From an uncultured Rhodospirillaceae bacterium (GTDB lineage Bacteria > Pseudomonadota > Alphaproteobacteria > CAAGCB01 > CAG-977): 21,083 nt of DNA. Positions within the stretch are counted from its first letter, which is position 1, and every line of letters starts with the position of its first letter. Positions 7,793-14,966 of the stretch are shown here, piece after piece. The stretch lies in NCBI GenBank assembly GCA_900553035.1, contig USCC01000032.1, forward strand, positions 1 to 21,083, read 5' to 3'. Made by a program: the position numbers and the translations under genes. Below the pieces are notes generated by a model. The model did no database searches, was not told where the DNA came from, and saw only the letters and a list, made by a program, of their open reading frames with translations.

Positions 7793-9172
7793 TTATCTCC
7801 CCTTTTTCATCTTTTGGGACAATGCGGTGCGGACAGCGCCGGCCATGACCTGGTTTTTCCATTTCTGGAAACTCGGTCGTCCCGATTTGCCGTCAAGCTG
7901 TTCCCTGTCCTTTTCCGGAACGATATCCCACGACATCTGCATCTGTTTGGTGTTTGTCCAGTATTTCGGTTCAAAAACCGTCGCCAGCTGCTTTGTCTTG
8001 CTCAGCTCGGCGATCAGAATCCGGCCTTTGGTATCCTTCAGGGCGTAGTCTTCTGCGGTCATCTCCTCGCCGTTTGCCTTGACGGCGTCCAGAATGTCCG
8101 CGAACGTTCCCGCCCGCGCCGCCGGGAAGAACAGGCCCTGTTTCTTCATTTCTTCTTTGGAGGAGAGCTGTTTCAGATAACCCTGTACCGGCCGTTCGGC
8201 AACAATCCGGCGGATGGTGTCTTCCGGATCAAGAGGCACGTAATCGCCGGACAGCATCATACCCTGAACGCCCATCCCGCCCAGTTCGCCGCGCATCTTA
8301 TCGCTGAAATGATTACCGGACAGGTTGACAACGGTGATCTGTGTTCCTTCCAGCGCTTTTTTGAGTTTCGCGGCGTGCTCGTCCGTCAGGCCGCAGGACG
8401 CGCAGTCAAACGCCTTCAGATTCCGGGAGGAATGAACGTACGCCATCAGGCCGTCGAAATTCGCCCGCATGATGTCTGTTTTCGCCAGGCTCAGATATTC
8501 AATCGTGTCGGGAAGAGAGTCCCATTCCAGCGGACCTTCTTTGTCAGGAAAGCCGGAAATCAGGCTCATTTCGTTCATGAAAAAATATTTCAGATGCGGG
8601 TTTTTGGCGGCGGTGGCCACCGCGTTTGAACCAATGGTCGTGCGTTCGGTTTCATTTTCATCATGCACCATGGAACGATCCATCCGGCACCGGCTGAAAC
8701 TCAGACGCGTCAGCACGTCGCTGGGCAGGTCATGGCTGATATGCCCGTTCAGAGTAACGTTGTCAAACCCCAACGCCGTCATGGAAGTGTATTTTTCCGG
8801 CGCGCGGTAATCGTAATAGGCCAGGTCGGAATCCCGGAACATTATAGAACGCAGCCCGCATTTCTTCGGGTCGGAAAGGTAGCTGTCGATCGGCCCCTGT
8901 GTTTTGTATCCGCTCCGGACGTTTTTCAGAACCGCCGCATCCCGGCCGTTTGCTTCCGCAATCAAAAGGGCTCCGGAGACAGAGAAGACGTCGGCGTCGA
9001 TTTCAGGAGCGGCCGCCGGGTTCAGTATCTGGTCAGCCAGCGCCGCCGCCATGTTCGTCATGACTTCGGGATCGGTGTACCTGTGATATTTTCGATCCAT
9101 CTCCTGTGCGGCCAGAGTCAGATGCAGGCACATATCTTTTTTCTTCTGGATTTCTGCGATCTTATCAACCAT
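7793..9172 (-). CDS. L6: divergent LRR protein, subfamily B C-terminus
   Basis: 459 residues. The ATG has AGAGGGA five bases upstream and lies 16 nt after the L7 stop. It is the most divergent LRR domain of the array. Clear repeats are few: LTRLSFSRCRM (154-164), IEYLSLAKTDIMRAN (224-238), LKAFDCASCGLTDEH (252-266), ITVVNLSGNHFSD (279-291). The usual P-x-C-x-IYET cap is replaced by VQGMMLSGDYV. The first 150 residues have only weak LRR periodicity. The C-terminus is canonical for subfamily B: GLFFPAARAGTFADI (346-360), DTKGRILIAELSKTKQL (380-396), VFEPKYWTN (399-407), LDGKSGRPSF (426-435), basic end KMKKGR. It is a subfamily B type within an otherwise subfamily A operon. Confidence 0.92.
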   Translation of the reverse strand: MVDKIAEIQKKKDMCLHLTLAAQEMDRKYHRYTDPEVMTNMAAALADQILNPAAAPEIDADVFSVSGALLIAEANGRDAAVLKNVRSGYKTQGPIDSYLSDPKKCGLRSIMFRDSDLAYYDYRAPEKYTSMTALGFDNVTLNGHISHDLPSDVLTRLSFSRCRMDRSMVHDENETERTTIGSNAVATAAKNPHLKYFFMNEMSLISGFPDKEGPLEWDSLPDTIEYLSLAKTDIMRANFDGLMAYVHSSRNLKAFDCASCGLTDEHAAKLKKALEGTQITVVNLSGNHFSDKMRGELGGMGVQGMMLSGDYVPLDPEDTIRRIVAERPVQGYLKQLSSKEEMKKQGLFFPAARAGTFADILDAVKANGEEMTAEDYALKDTKGRILIAELSKTKQLATVFEPKYWTNTKQMQMSWDIVPEKDREQLDGKSGRPSFQKWKNQVMAGAVRTALSQKMKKGR

Positions 9173-9188
9173 TTTAATCCCTCTCCGT

Positions 9189-10328
9189 TTAACGCTGAAC
9201 CGCTTTGCGGCTTATTATCTGCGGCATGGGCACCGTTTCTTTTCCGGCTTTCGCCTTTGCAATCAATGCGGCTTTTTCCTGCTGGACGGTACGCATGTAT
9301 TGTGCCCTGTTTTCATATTCCGTACAAGTCAATTCCGCAGCTTTTTCGGCAGAAAACCGCGGGTCATGATTCTTGACGGACGATACGCACGGCAGGATGT
9401 TCGTTTCCTGCAGACGGCTTCCCGGCCGCTTCGCCGAGGCAATCAGGGCGTCCAGAGCAGCGTCGGAAAGTCCGGCTCCGTCCAGATCGGCTTTTCTGAC
9501 CGACAGGGGGAGCGTTCGGGCAATCTGGACGACATGCCCGGCGCTCAGGCCGCAGTCTTTCATATCGACTTCCTCCAGATACGGCAGATTCGCAAAAGCG
9601 CGGCACAGACTTTCAACGGCGCGGCCGTCCATCGGCTGTCCGCTGAGGTTGAGGTGCGTGATACGGTCGGGCAGGGCGGAAAGAAAATCGGAAAACCCTT
9701 GTGACGCCGTGTCCGTCACCCGTTCTGCCGGAACAGGGGCCGCTCTGGAAACATCCAGATGCGTCAGCTTCAGGGACGATACGGATCGAGCCAAAGCCCC
9801 GAAACCGTTTTCGTCAATCGAAGCATCCGAAAGGCTCAAATGCGTCAGCGGCATTTTTTTCAGAACATCTGCCAGCATCTCTGCTCTTTCGCCGCTGCAG
9901 TCAATGCCGCGCAGAGCAATCTGAGAGGCTCCGGTCGCCGGAATGCCTTCAAAAAAATGATAAAAACCGCTGTCGGACAGGGACGAATCCGCGATGTTGA
10001 TCCCTTCTGTTTTAAATCCCGGCGCGGCCCAGTGTTCCTGCCCGGGAAAATCACGGTCGAAAGAAACGTTCTTTACGGAAAAAGAGGAAAACCGTTTTCC
10101 CCGGATGCAGTCCTGCAGAAATGTGAACGCCTCCGCCGCAACGTTTTCATCCCTGTGGAACGCGACGGCATTTCCGTCAAAGGAAAACGCCTCGGTTTTT
10201 CCGGACGTCAGCAGATAGGCGTAATCTGTGGCCCCTTTGATTGTTACGCCCCGTTTGGTCAGGCCGTCTTCAATCCTGAAAACCTCGGGCGTGATCCGTT
10301 CAAAAAGCGATTGTAAAAAAGAAGACAT
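9189..10328 (-). CDS. L7: shortened LRR protein lacking the GRPSF module
   Basis: 379 residues, shortest of the array. The ATG has GGGAGGG about eight bases upstream and lies 22 nt after the L8 stop. It opens MSSFLQSLF, like L4, L5, L8 and L13. About seven LRRs lie at 110-312: LTHLSLSDASIDENG (161-175), ITHLNLSGQPMDG (223-235), LEEVDMKDCGLSAG (251-264), and a cap RPGSRLQETNIL (301-312). The linker (QQEKAALIAKAKAGKE, 349-364) is intact, but the ankyrin-like module and the DGxxGRPSF signature are missing. The protein ends ISRKAVQR, very like the L8 tail ARKTAQR, so it looks like an in-frame internal deletion that kept the basic end. The frame is otherwise open and the gene has a good ribosome binding site, so I call it a gene rather than a pseudogene. 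Confidence 0.9.
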   Translation of the reverse strand: MSSFLQSLFERITPEVFRIEDGLTKRGVTIKGATDYAYLLTSGKTEAFSFDGNAVAFHRDENVAAEAFTFLQDCIRGKRFSSFSVKNVSFDRDFPGQEHWAAPGFKTEGINIADSSLSDSGFYHFFEGIPATGASQIALRGIDCSGERAEMLADVLKKMPLTHLSLSDASIDENGFGALARSVSSLKLTHLDVSRAAPVPAERVTDTASQGFSDFLSALPDRITHLNLSGQPMDGRAVESLCRAFANLPYLEEVDMKDCGLSAGHVVQIARTLPLSVRKADLDGAGLSDAALDALIASAKRPGSRLQETNILPCVSSVKNHDPRFSAEKAAELTCTEYENRAQYMRTVQQEKAALIAKAKAGKETVPMPQIISRKAVQR

Positions 10329-10350
10329 CCTGATTTTCCCTCCCGGTCTC

Positions 10351-11865
10351 CTATCTTTGCGCCGTTTTTCGGGCGACGGCGCGTTTTACCGTTTCAGCCA
10401 TGACCTGATTTTTCACTTTAATGAAAGCACACGCGCCGTGCATGTCGTTCAGGCCGGCCTTATCCTCCGGCGTCATCAGGTCGTATACCCCCTGAAGCGC
10501 CTTGACGTCCTTGTAAAGATCGGCGCGCATGACCTTGTGGAACATCTTCTCGTCCGACAGGTTTTCGGCAACCGTCCGTCCGCGGTCATCTTTTTGCAAC
10601 AGGTCTTCTTTTTCAAGAGTACCCCCGGTGCGTGCCAGTTTATCCATGGCATAGTCGAAAAGATTGATTCCGCCGGAATTAAAAGCCGGCGTATTCGGCA
10701 AAAGGGCTTTGATTTCCTCCGGCACCCGCGCTTTCAACAGCTTTTCCAGCGTTTTTTCATCTTTAATCTGTGAGATTTTCCGGGCTTTTTCCTCTTGCGT
10801 CTTTTCCATATGGCTCAGATAATTCCCGGCCTCCAGATCCGCAATGACGCCTTTCATTTCGGGGGACAGAGCCGTTTCATCACTCAGTCCGGCCGAATAA
10901 ATACCGCATCCGGGCTGACGCATCCGCTCAACCAGAGGGGCAATGCCTTCATCCGTCGCGGCCGGGTTGGCGGCGGCCGAGAAACGGTAGACGCCGTCCG
11001 GCAACGCCGGGACAAGACGTGCCAGATGCTCCGATGTCAGTCCGCACTCCTGGAGGGAAACGGATTTCAAATTTGCCAGATCCGGCATCCGGGCGCATAG
11101 AGCATCAACCGCCCGGTCGGACAGCGCATTGCCGGAAAAATCGATTTCTTTTGTCGTCGGGGGAAGGGCGGCAATGATCTCTGTCAGGCCGTCCGCTCCG
11201 GAGCCGCCGTTCCGGCCGACCGCCAGCGTTTCAATTCCCGAAACCGGCAGAAAGGCCGCAATACTTTTCAGTTCTTCGTCCCCCAAAGCCGCCTGCATCA
11301 TGTGAACGGAACACGTGTTTTTCCCCAAAGCCGCCGACAGAAGGGCGCCTTTTCCCCTCAGAGAAGTGTCCCGAACCGAGAACGTTTTGACGCCGCCTTC
11401 TTCAAAACATCCCGAAAGCCGGGTAAAATCCCCGTCTGACAGGGAAACCTCGTTCAGGGCAAACATTTCGGTCACTTTCATGCGGCCGGCGTCATCGGTG
11501 AAGTACGGCTTTCCGTCCTTGCGGGGGTGAACATTCCGCAAAGAGAAAACGCTGATTTCCTTATCATCTTCCGCAATGCCGGCCATGATTTTCAACGCAT
11601 CGGACGCCGTTTCGGGAGAGGGGAATACCGCAGAATTTCCGAAGTCAACATCAAACGTCTGGACATAGGTGCCCGAACAGAGTTCCGCCGCATAATCCGC
11701 CGCCGAACCCGACGCAACGCCCAGACGCTGCAGGGCATTGCGCGTATCGGCTTCCATTTCAATGTCGTAAAGATCGTCGCGTACCGGTTTTTTCGGAGGA
11801 ACGGCAGGTTTTTCCGCCGGAGCCGGAGAAGGCTTCCCGAACAGTGATCTCCAGAAACTCGCCAT
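10351..11865 (-). CDS. L8: RI-type LRR protein, subfamily A, degenerate signature
   Basis: 504 residues, longest of the array. The ATG has a textbook AAGGAG seven bases upstream, and that site overlaps the end of a 37-codon ORF. After MASFWRSLFG comes a Pro/Ala/Lys linker (about 12-27), then the subfamily A N-terminal motif (LQRLGVASGSAADYAAEL, 45-62). About eight LRRs lie at 104-325: IETLAVGRNGG (211-221), TKEIDFSGNALSD (238-250), LKSVSLQECGLTSEH (266-280), cap RQPGCGIYSAGL (316-327). Helical linker about 340-375. The C-terminal module is present, but the signature reads LNDMHGACAF (472-481) in place of xDGxxGRPSF, while VKNQVMAETVKRAVARKTAQR-type tail (483 to end) remains canonical. It heads the L8-L4 operon, under a promoter with a perfect operator-like palindrome. 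Confidence 0.93.
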   Translation of the reverse strand: MASFWRSLFGKPSPAPAEKPAVPPKKPVRDDLYDIEMEADTRNALQRLGVASGSAADYAAELCSGTYVQTFDVDFGNSAVFPSPETASDALKIMAGIAEDDKEISVFSLRNVHPRKDGKPYFTDDAGRMKVTEMFALNEVSLSDGDFTRLSGCFEEGGVKTFSVRDTSLRGKGALLSAALGKNTCSVHMMQAALGDEELKSIAAFLPVSGIETLAVGRNGGSGADGLTEIIAALPPTTKEIDFSGNALSDRAVDALCARMPDLANLKSVSLQECGLTSEHLARLVPALPDGVYRFSAAANPAATDEGIAPLVERMRQPGCGIYSAGLSDETALSPEMKGVIADLEAGNYLSHMEKTQEEKARKISQIKDEKTLEKLLKARVPEEIKALLPNTPAFNSGGINLFDYAMDKLARTGGTLEKEDLLQKDDRGRTVAENLSDEKMFHKVMRADLYKDVKALQGVYDLMTPEDKAGLNDMHGACAFIKVKNQVMAETVKRAVARKTAQR

Positions 11866-11868
11866 TTT

Positions 11869-11982
11869 TCATCTCCTTGCCTGAAAGCGGGACGGGCGTG
11901 CCGGGGACAAACGAAGAAAAACGCATAAAAAGAAATACGCCTCAAAAACGACCGCAACCGACATATCCCCGGAACGGTTCAT
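11869..11982 (-). CDS. Small ORF (37 aa) leading into L8, hypothetical
   Basis: I do not recognise this peptide. It starts at ATG 11982 with GGAG ten bases upstream, downstream of the L8 promoter, and its TGA ends three bases before the L8 ATG, inside the spacer of the L8 ribosome binding site. The middle is hydrophobic (SVAVVFEAYFFLCVFL, residues 8-23) and the end is Arg-rich. It could be a leader peptide coupled to L8, a small membrane peptide, or chance. The spacing of the ribosome binding site is a little long, which lowers confidence. Confidence 0.4.
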   Translation of the reverse strand: MNRSGDMSVAVVFEAYFFLCVFLRLSPARPSRFQARR

Positions 11983-12031
11983 GCCTTCTATTCTCCTTCG
12001 ACGTCGGAGCGCCGATTATTCCCTTGCATCC

Positions 12032-12060
12032 AAGGTAAAGGAAACCGGGGGCGGAGTCAA
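12032..12060 (-). promoter_or_regulatory. Predicted promoter of the sORF-L8-L4 operon
   Basis: On the minus strand: -35 TTGACT (12055-12060), a 17-bp spacer, and -10 TACCTT (12032-12037). The start region carries TGCAAGG (12022-12028), also seen just after the -10 box of the L13 promoter. The untranslated leader to L8 is about 160 nt and contains the small ORF. Confidence 0.65.
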
Positions 12061-12078
12061 TATTTTTGGACAAAAATA
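12061..12078. promoter_or_regulatory. Palindromic operator candidate abutting L8 -35 box
   Basis: tattttt-ggac-aaaaata: perfect 7-bp arms around a GGAC centre, directly next to the -35 hexamer. The same element, with 6-bp arms, lies one base from the -35 box of the L13 promoter. A repressor or activator site is the natural reading. It is too AT-rich to be a good terminator for L9. Confidence 0.6.
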
Positions 12079-12085
12079 AGAAAAA

Positions 12086-13501
12086 TTACCGATTTTTTGT
12101 CTTTTGAGCCAGAGCGGTCCGAATCGAAGCGGCCATAATCCCGTTTTTGATTTTCTGAAGCGTCGGCCGCCCCCTGCATCCGTCATAAATCCGTTTTTCC
12201 TTTTGGGGCAGGGCGTCAAAGACCGCCTGGAAATCCCGGACGTTCCGGAACATGTCCGGCGCCATCATCTGCGGAATTTTTCCCATATCGGCGCAAGCGT
12301 CCATAAACGTGCGGCCGTCCTTACCCTTCCGGTTCACATCTTCAAGAGTCAATCCCGCACCGGCCTGCTTTATTTTTTCAAAAGCCCGCTCAACAGCCCC
12401 GCATTCAAGGGCATCGTTCAGAAGTGCTTTGATTTCGTCAGGACGGACGGCTTCTTCAAGAGCTTTGCGCACGCGCCGGCCTTCTTTTGTTTTCGCAATC
12501 TGTGCGGCTTTTTCCCGCTGAATGTTCTGCATAAAACGATTCTCGCCGTCCTCCGCCGCCTGCTGAAGCTTTTGGCGCATTTCCGGCGAGACCTTCGTCA
12601 TGATTTCAAACCCCAGGCGGCGGATGTGGCTGTCCGGCTGTTCCATATGATCCAGCAGAACCTGCGCCCCTTTGTCCGTCACATAGGGATTGCTTCCGAG
12701 GTTCAGCTCTTCAATGCCGGGCGCCAGATGCGGCATCATCTGTTCAAAAGAATAATCTCCCAGCGAACAGCCCGATGCCTCAAACTTTTTCAGGTTTTTC
12801 AAACGATCCAAAGACGCATGGAGAGCCTCTGATTTTTCCGTGCTGTTGATGACAATGCCCGAAACGTTCAGCTCTTCCAGCGTATGAGGAAGGTTTTCCA
12901 AAACCCGGATCAGACCGCCGAACCGGGCTTCGCAGAACGAAACGTCCAGTTTTTTCAACCCGCTTCCCTTCAGCTTTTCTCCGATCCGGGCAAAGCTGAT
13001 GTCCGTCCCGCCGTACGTGAAGCGTTCGATTTTGTGATCCAGAAGAAACTGTCCCAGATCGACGTGCTCGTTTTCAATGTTCGTCTGTTTCAGCGAAACG
13101 TCTCGAGCGCCGCTGGCGGCAATCATGTTCATGAATTCCGGATTGTCCCACGCGTCAATGTCGCACCATCTGAAACTGATCGCGTCGGCGGTAAAAGCGG
13201 GGGCTTTGCCCTGTGACAGGGATTTGTCCGTAATCATCGACCCCAGATTTTCAATGTGCAGCCGTTTGAAATGGTGTCCTTCCATTTCGGGCAGAAGGCG
13301 CCTGAACGCCCTGTCCGCCGTTTCCGCATTCGGAAAAATGTCCTTGTTCCGCGGGCTGATCGTGAAATCATTGACGACGCGGCCGGACAGAGCCTGTGCA
13401 TAATAGTCCGCACCCTCTTCCGTAACGCCCGAAGCCAGCAGATCTTCCTTCAGTTTCGCGTTCGTTTCCGTCTTTACCGGCTCGGTCTGTTCAAACGTCA
13501 T
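12086..13501 (-). CDS. L9: RI-type LRR protein, subfamily A
   Basis: 471 residues. The ATG has GGAAGG eight bases upstream. It lacks the MxSFLxSxF opening but has the subfamily A N-terminal motif (LLASGVTEEGADYYAQAL, 21-38). About seven LRRs lie at 108-297: LKKLDVSFCEARFGG (182-196), LEELNVSGIVINS (208-220), LKKFEASGCSLGDYS (237-251), IEELNLGSNPYVTDKG (263-278), last unit EQPDSHI. Helical linker about 305-345 (NIQREKAAQIAKTKEG). C-terminal module: IKALLNDALECGAVERAF (357-374), GKDGRTFMDAC (393-403), FQAVFDALPQKEK (424-436), YDGCRGRPTL (439-448), end AQKTKNR. It has its own promoter, overlapping the terminator of the upstream unit, and is likely monocistronic because the next gene has its own promoter. 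Confidence 0.93.
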   Translation of the reverse strand: MTFEQTEPVKTETNAKLKEDLLASGVTEEGADYYAQALSGRVVNDFTISPRNKDIFPNAETADRAFRRLLPEMEGHHFKRLHIENLGSMITDKSLSQGKAPAFTADAISFRWCDIDAWDNPEFMNMIAASGARDVSLKQTNIENEHVDLGQFLLDHKIERFTYGGTDISFARIGEKLKGSGLKKLDVSFCEARFGGLIRVLENLPHTLEELNVSGIVINSTEKSEALHASLDRLKNLKKFEASGCSLGDYSFEQMMPHLAPGIEELNLGSNPYVTDKGAQVLLDHMEQPDSHIRRLGFEIMTKVSPEMRQKLQQAAEDGENRFMQNIQREKAAQIAKTKEGRRVRKALEEAVRPDEIKALLNDALECGAVERAFEKIKQAGAGLTLEDVNRKGKDGRTFMDACADMGKIPQMMAPDMFRNVRDFQAVFDALPQKEKRIYDGCRGRPTLQKIKNGIMAASIRTALAQKTKNR

Positions 13502-13536
13502 GGCGCGTTGTCCTTCCTGTGGGAATTTGATGCTGT

Positions 13537-13565
13537 AAGATAGGGAAAAAGGCTTCGGAAGTCAA
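13537..13565 (-). promoter_or_regulatory. Predicted promoter of L9
   Basis: On the minus strand: -35 TTGACT (13560-13565), a 17-bp spacer, and -10 TATCTT (13537-13542), about 36 nt before the L9 ATG. The -10 box is identical to that of L13. There is no operator palindrome of the L8/L13 type. Instead the -35 box lies in the loop of a long inverted repeat. Confidence 0.65.
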
Positions 13566-13585
13566 TCGTTGCGAAGCCGTTTCCC
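13543..13585 (-). terminator. Intrinsic terminator after L10, overlapping L9 promoter
   Basis: On the minus strand: GGCTTCG (13572-13578), a 14-nt loop, CGAAGCC (13551-13557), then five T (13546-13550). The arms extend outward as gggaaa/tttccc with a small bulge. It begins 10 nt past the L10 stop. The same inverted repeat encloses the -35 box of the L9 promoter and ends at the -10 box. Confidence 0.6.
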
Positions 13586-13595
13586 CGACTTCCGG

Positions 13596-14948
13596 CTATC
13601 GGTTCTGTGTTTTTCGGTTCAGGGCTGATTTGACGGCGGCGGCCATGACCTGCGTTTTATTTTTAATAAAGCTCGGCCGTCCGTCCCGCCCGTCCATCTG
13701 ATTCCGGAAACGGGGCGGTACAGCGTCCCAAATCGTTTGCATGTCCCGAGGGTTCGTCCAGTTTTTCGGTTCAAAGACAAGGTCGATCTGCTGTGCTTCG
13801 GCGACCCGGACAATCAGCGTTTTGCCGTCTTTGTCCTTTTGCAGATACTCTTCCGGGGACACGGGACGTTTTTTCAGAATCTGCCCGATGCGTCCGGCGG
13901 CCGCCGCCGCGAAAAGATCTTCCTGTTCCGCGTTCCCGTCCTCTTTCGTTCCGAGAAAATCCCGTTCAGATATGATTTTTTCATGGTTCCGGCGTTCCAG
14001 TGCGTCGATTTTTTCCATCCGGTCCGGAGAAATGGCGTACAGGGGGCGGCCCAGCTCTTTTGTCTGATGTGTCAGCCCCGTTTCATACAGCCGGCTGTCC
14101 GGAAGGCTCATCGCCGCGATCAGGGCATCGGCCGCATCATCGCCGATTTTCCCGCCGTCCGCATAGGAGATCTTGTACAGATTCAGCTTTTCGATTCCCG
14201 TTCGCGGCAGGCTCTCAAAGAAAGCGGTCAGCGCTTCCGGTGAGGTCACGCCTTTTTCCAGATCAATCTCTTTCAAAGCCGGCATTTCCCTCATTCGCGC
14301 CGTCAGTTCGGGCCCCGGTACGGCAAGCTCGGCCAGTTTCAGAGTTTCCAGAGTCAGCGGCAGATTTTCAAAGGCGTCTCCGCCGGCCGGAAGCCCTGTC
14401 AGATCAAGGTTTTTCAACCTGAGGCCGGAGGTTGCCGCCGTCAAATCCCGTACCCGGCCGGGGGTCATGGCCCGGTTCCGGGGCATTTCAAGCGATTCAA
14501 GCCCGCTGGCGGCAAGGGCGTTCAGGAATGTCCCGTAATATGCGGCGTTGGCGGCAATGTCGGTTGAATCAAGGCGAAGTTTTCTGACGCGTCCTTCCTC
14601 CAGGCGTTCGGACAGGCGGGCGATCATATACCGGGACATCGGGCATCGTTCGACGGCGACTTCCCGCAGCTCCCGCGCCTGACGGAGGGCGTCCGTCCAT
14701 TCTTCGGCCGGAACTGTCCGGGGAAGGGATGAAAAAGTCACGTTCCGCACGGGCGACAGGGCGAAAAGCTTTGAGGCAAGTTCTTCATCCAGCGTTTTGT
14801 TCATGCCGTCGAAAAAGAGGCCGTCCAGCACGATTTTCCCCTCGGGCGGCTCGATGAAAAGGCGGACAGTTTCCCGGGCTTCCTCAACGGGATAGCCGTG
14901 GCGCACAAGGGATTGAATCATAAGAAGGCGTTCGGCGGAATCGGCCAT
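13596..14948 (-). CDS. L10: RI-type LRR protein, subfamily B
   Basis: 450 residues. The ATG lies 18 nt after the L11 stop; AAAGGA is about ten bases upstream, slightly far. The subfamily B N-terminus is clear (LVRHGYPVEEARETV, 14-28; IVLDGLFF, 39-46). About eight LRRs lie at 67-292: VRKLRLDSTDIAAN (121-134), LESLEMPRNRAMTPG (150-164), LKNLDLTGLPAGGD (178-191), IEKLNLYKISYADGG (252-266), cap LPDSRLYETGL (282-292). Repeat lengths are less regular than in L1 (22-35 residues). Charged linker about 305-342. C-terminal module: DLFAAAAAGRIGQI (344-357), DKDGKTLIVRVAEAQQI (372-388), VFEPKNWTN (391-399), MDGRDGRPSF (418-427), end LNRKTQNR. Last gene of the L13-L10 unit. Confidence 0.93.
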   Translation of the reverse strand: MADSAERLLMIQSLVRHGYPVEEARETVRLFIEPPEGKIVLDGLFFDGMNKTLDEELASKLFALSPVRNVTFSSLPRTVPAEEWTDALRQARELREVAVERCPMSRYMIARLSERLEEGRVRKLRLDSTDIAANAAYYGTFLNALAASGLESLEMPRNRAMTPGRVRDLTAATSGLRLKNLDLTGLPAGGDAFENLPLTLETLKLAELAVPGPELTARMREMPALKEIDLEKGVTSPEALTAFFESLPRTGIEKLNLYKISYADGGKIGDDAADALIAAMSLPDSRLYETGLTHQTKELGRPLYAISPDRMEKIDALERRNHEKIISERDFLGTKEDGNAEQEDLFAAAAAGRIGQILKKRPVSPEEYLQKDKDGKTLIVRVAEAQQIDLVFEPKNWTNPRDMQTIWDAVPPRFRNQMDGRDGRPSFIKNKTQVMAAAVKSALNRKTQNR

Positions 14949-14966
14949 TCGGGGGCATCCTTTCGT

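Noticed and set aside
11592..11957. 121-codon minus-strand ORF overlapping L8 in another frame
   Set aside because: It is mostly out of frame with the well-supported L8, Arg-rich, and has no ribosome binding site at its start.
12061..12085. Terminator after L9 formed by the AT-rich palindrome
   Set aside because: The stem is all A/T with a 4-nt loop and no GC core, so it would be too weak. Its position beside the -35 box fits an operator better.
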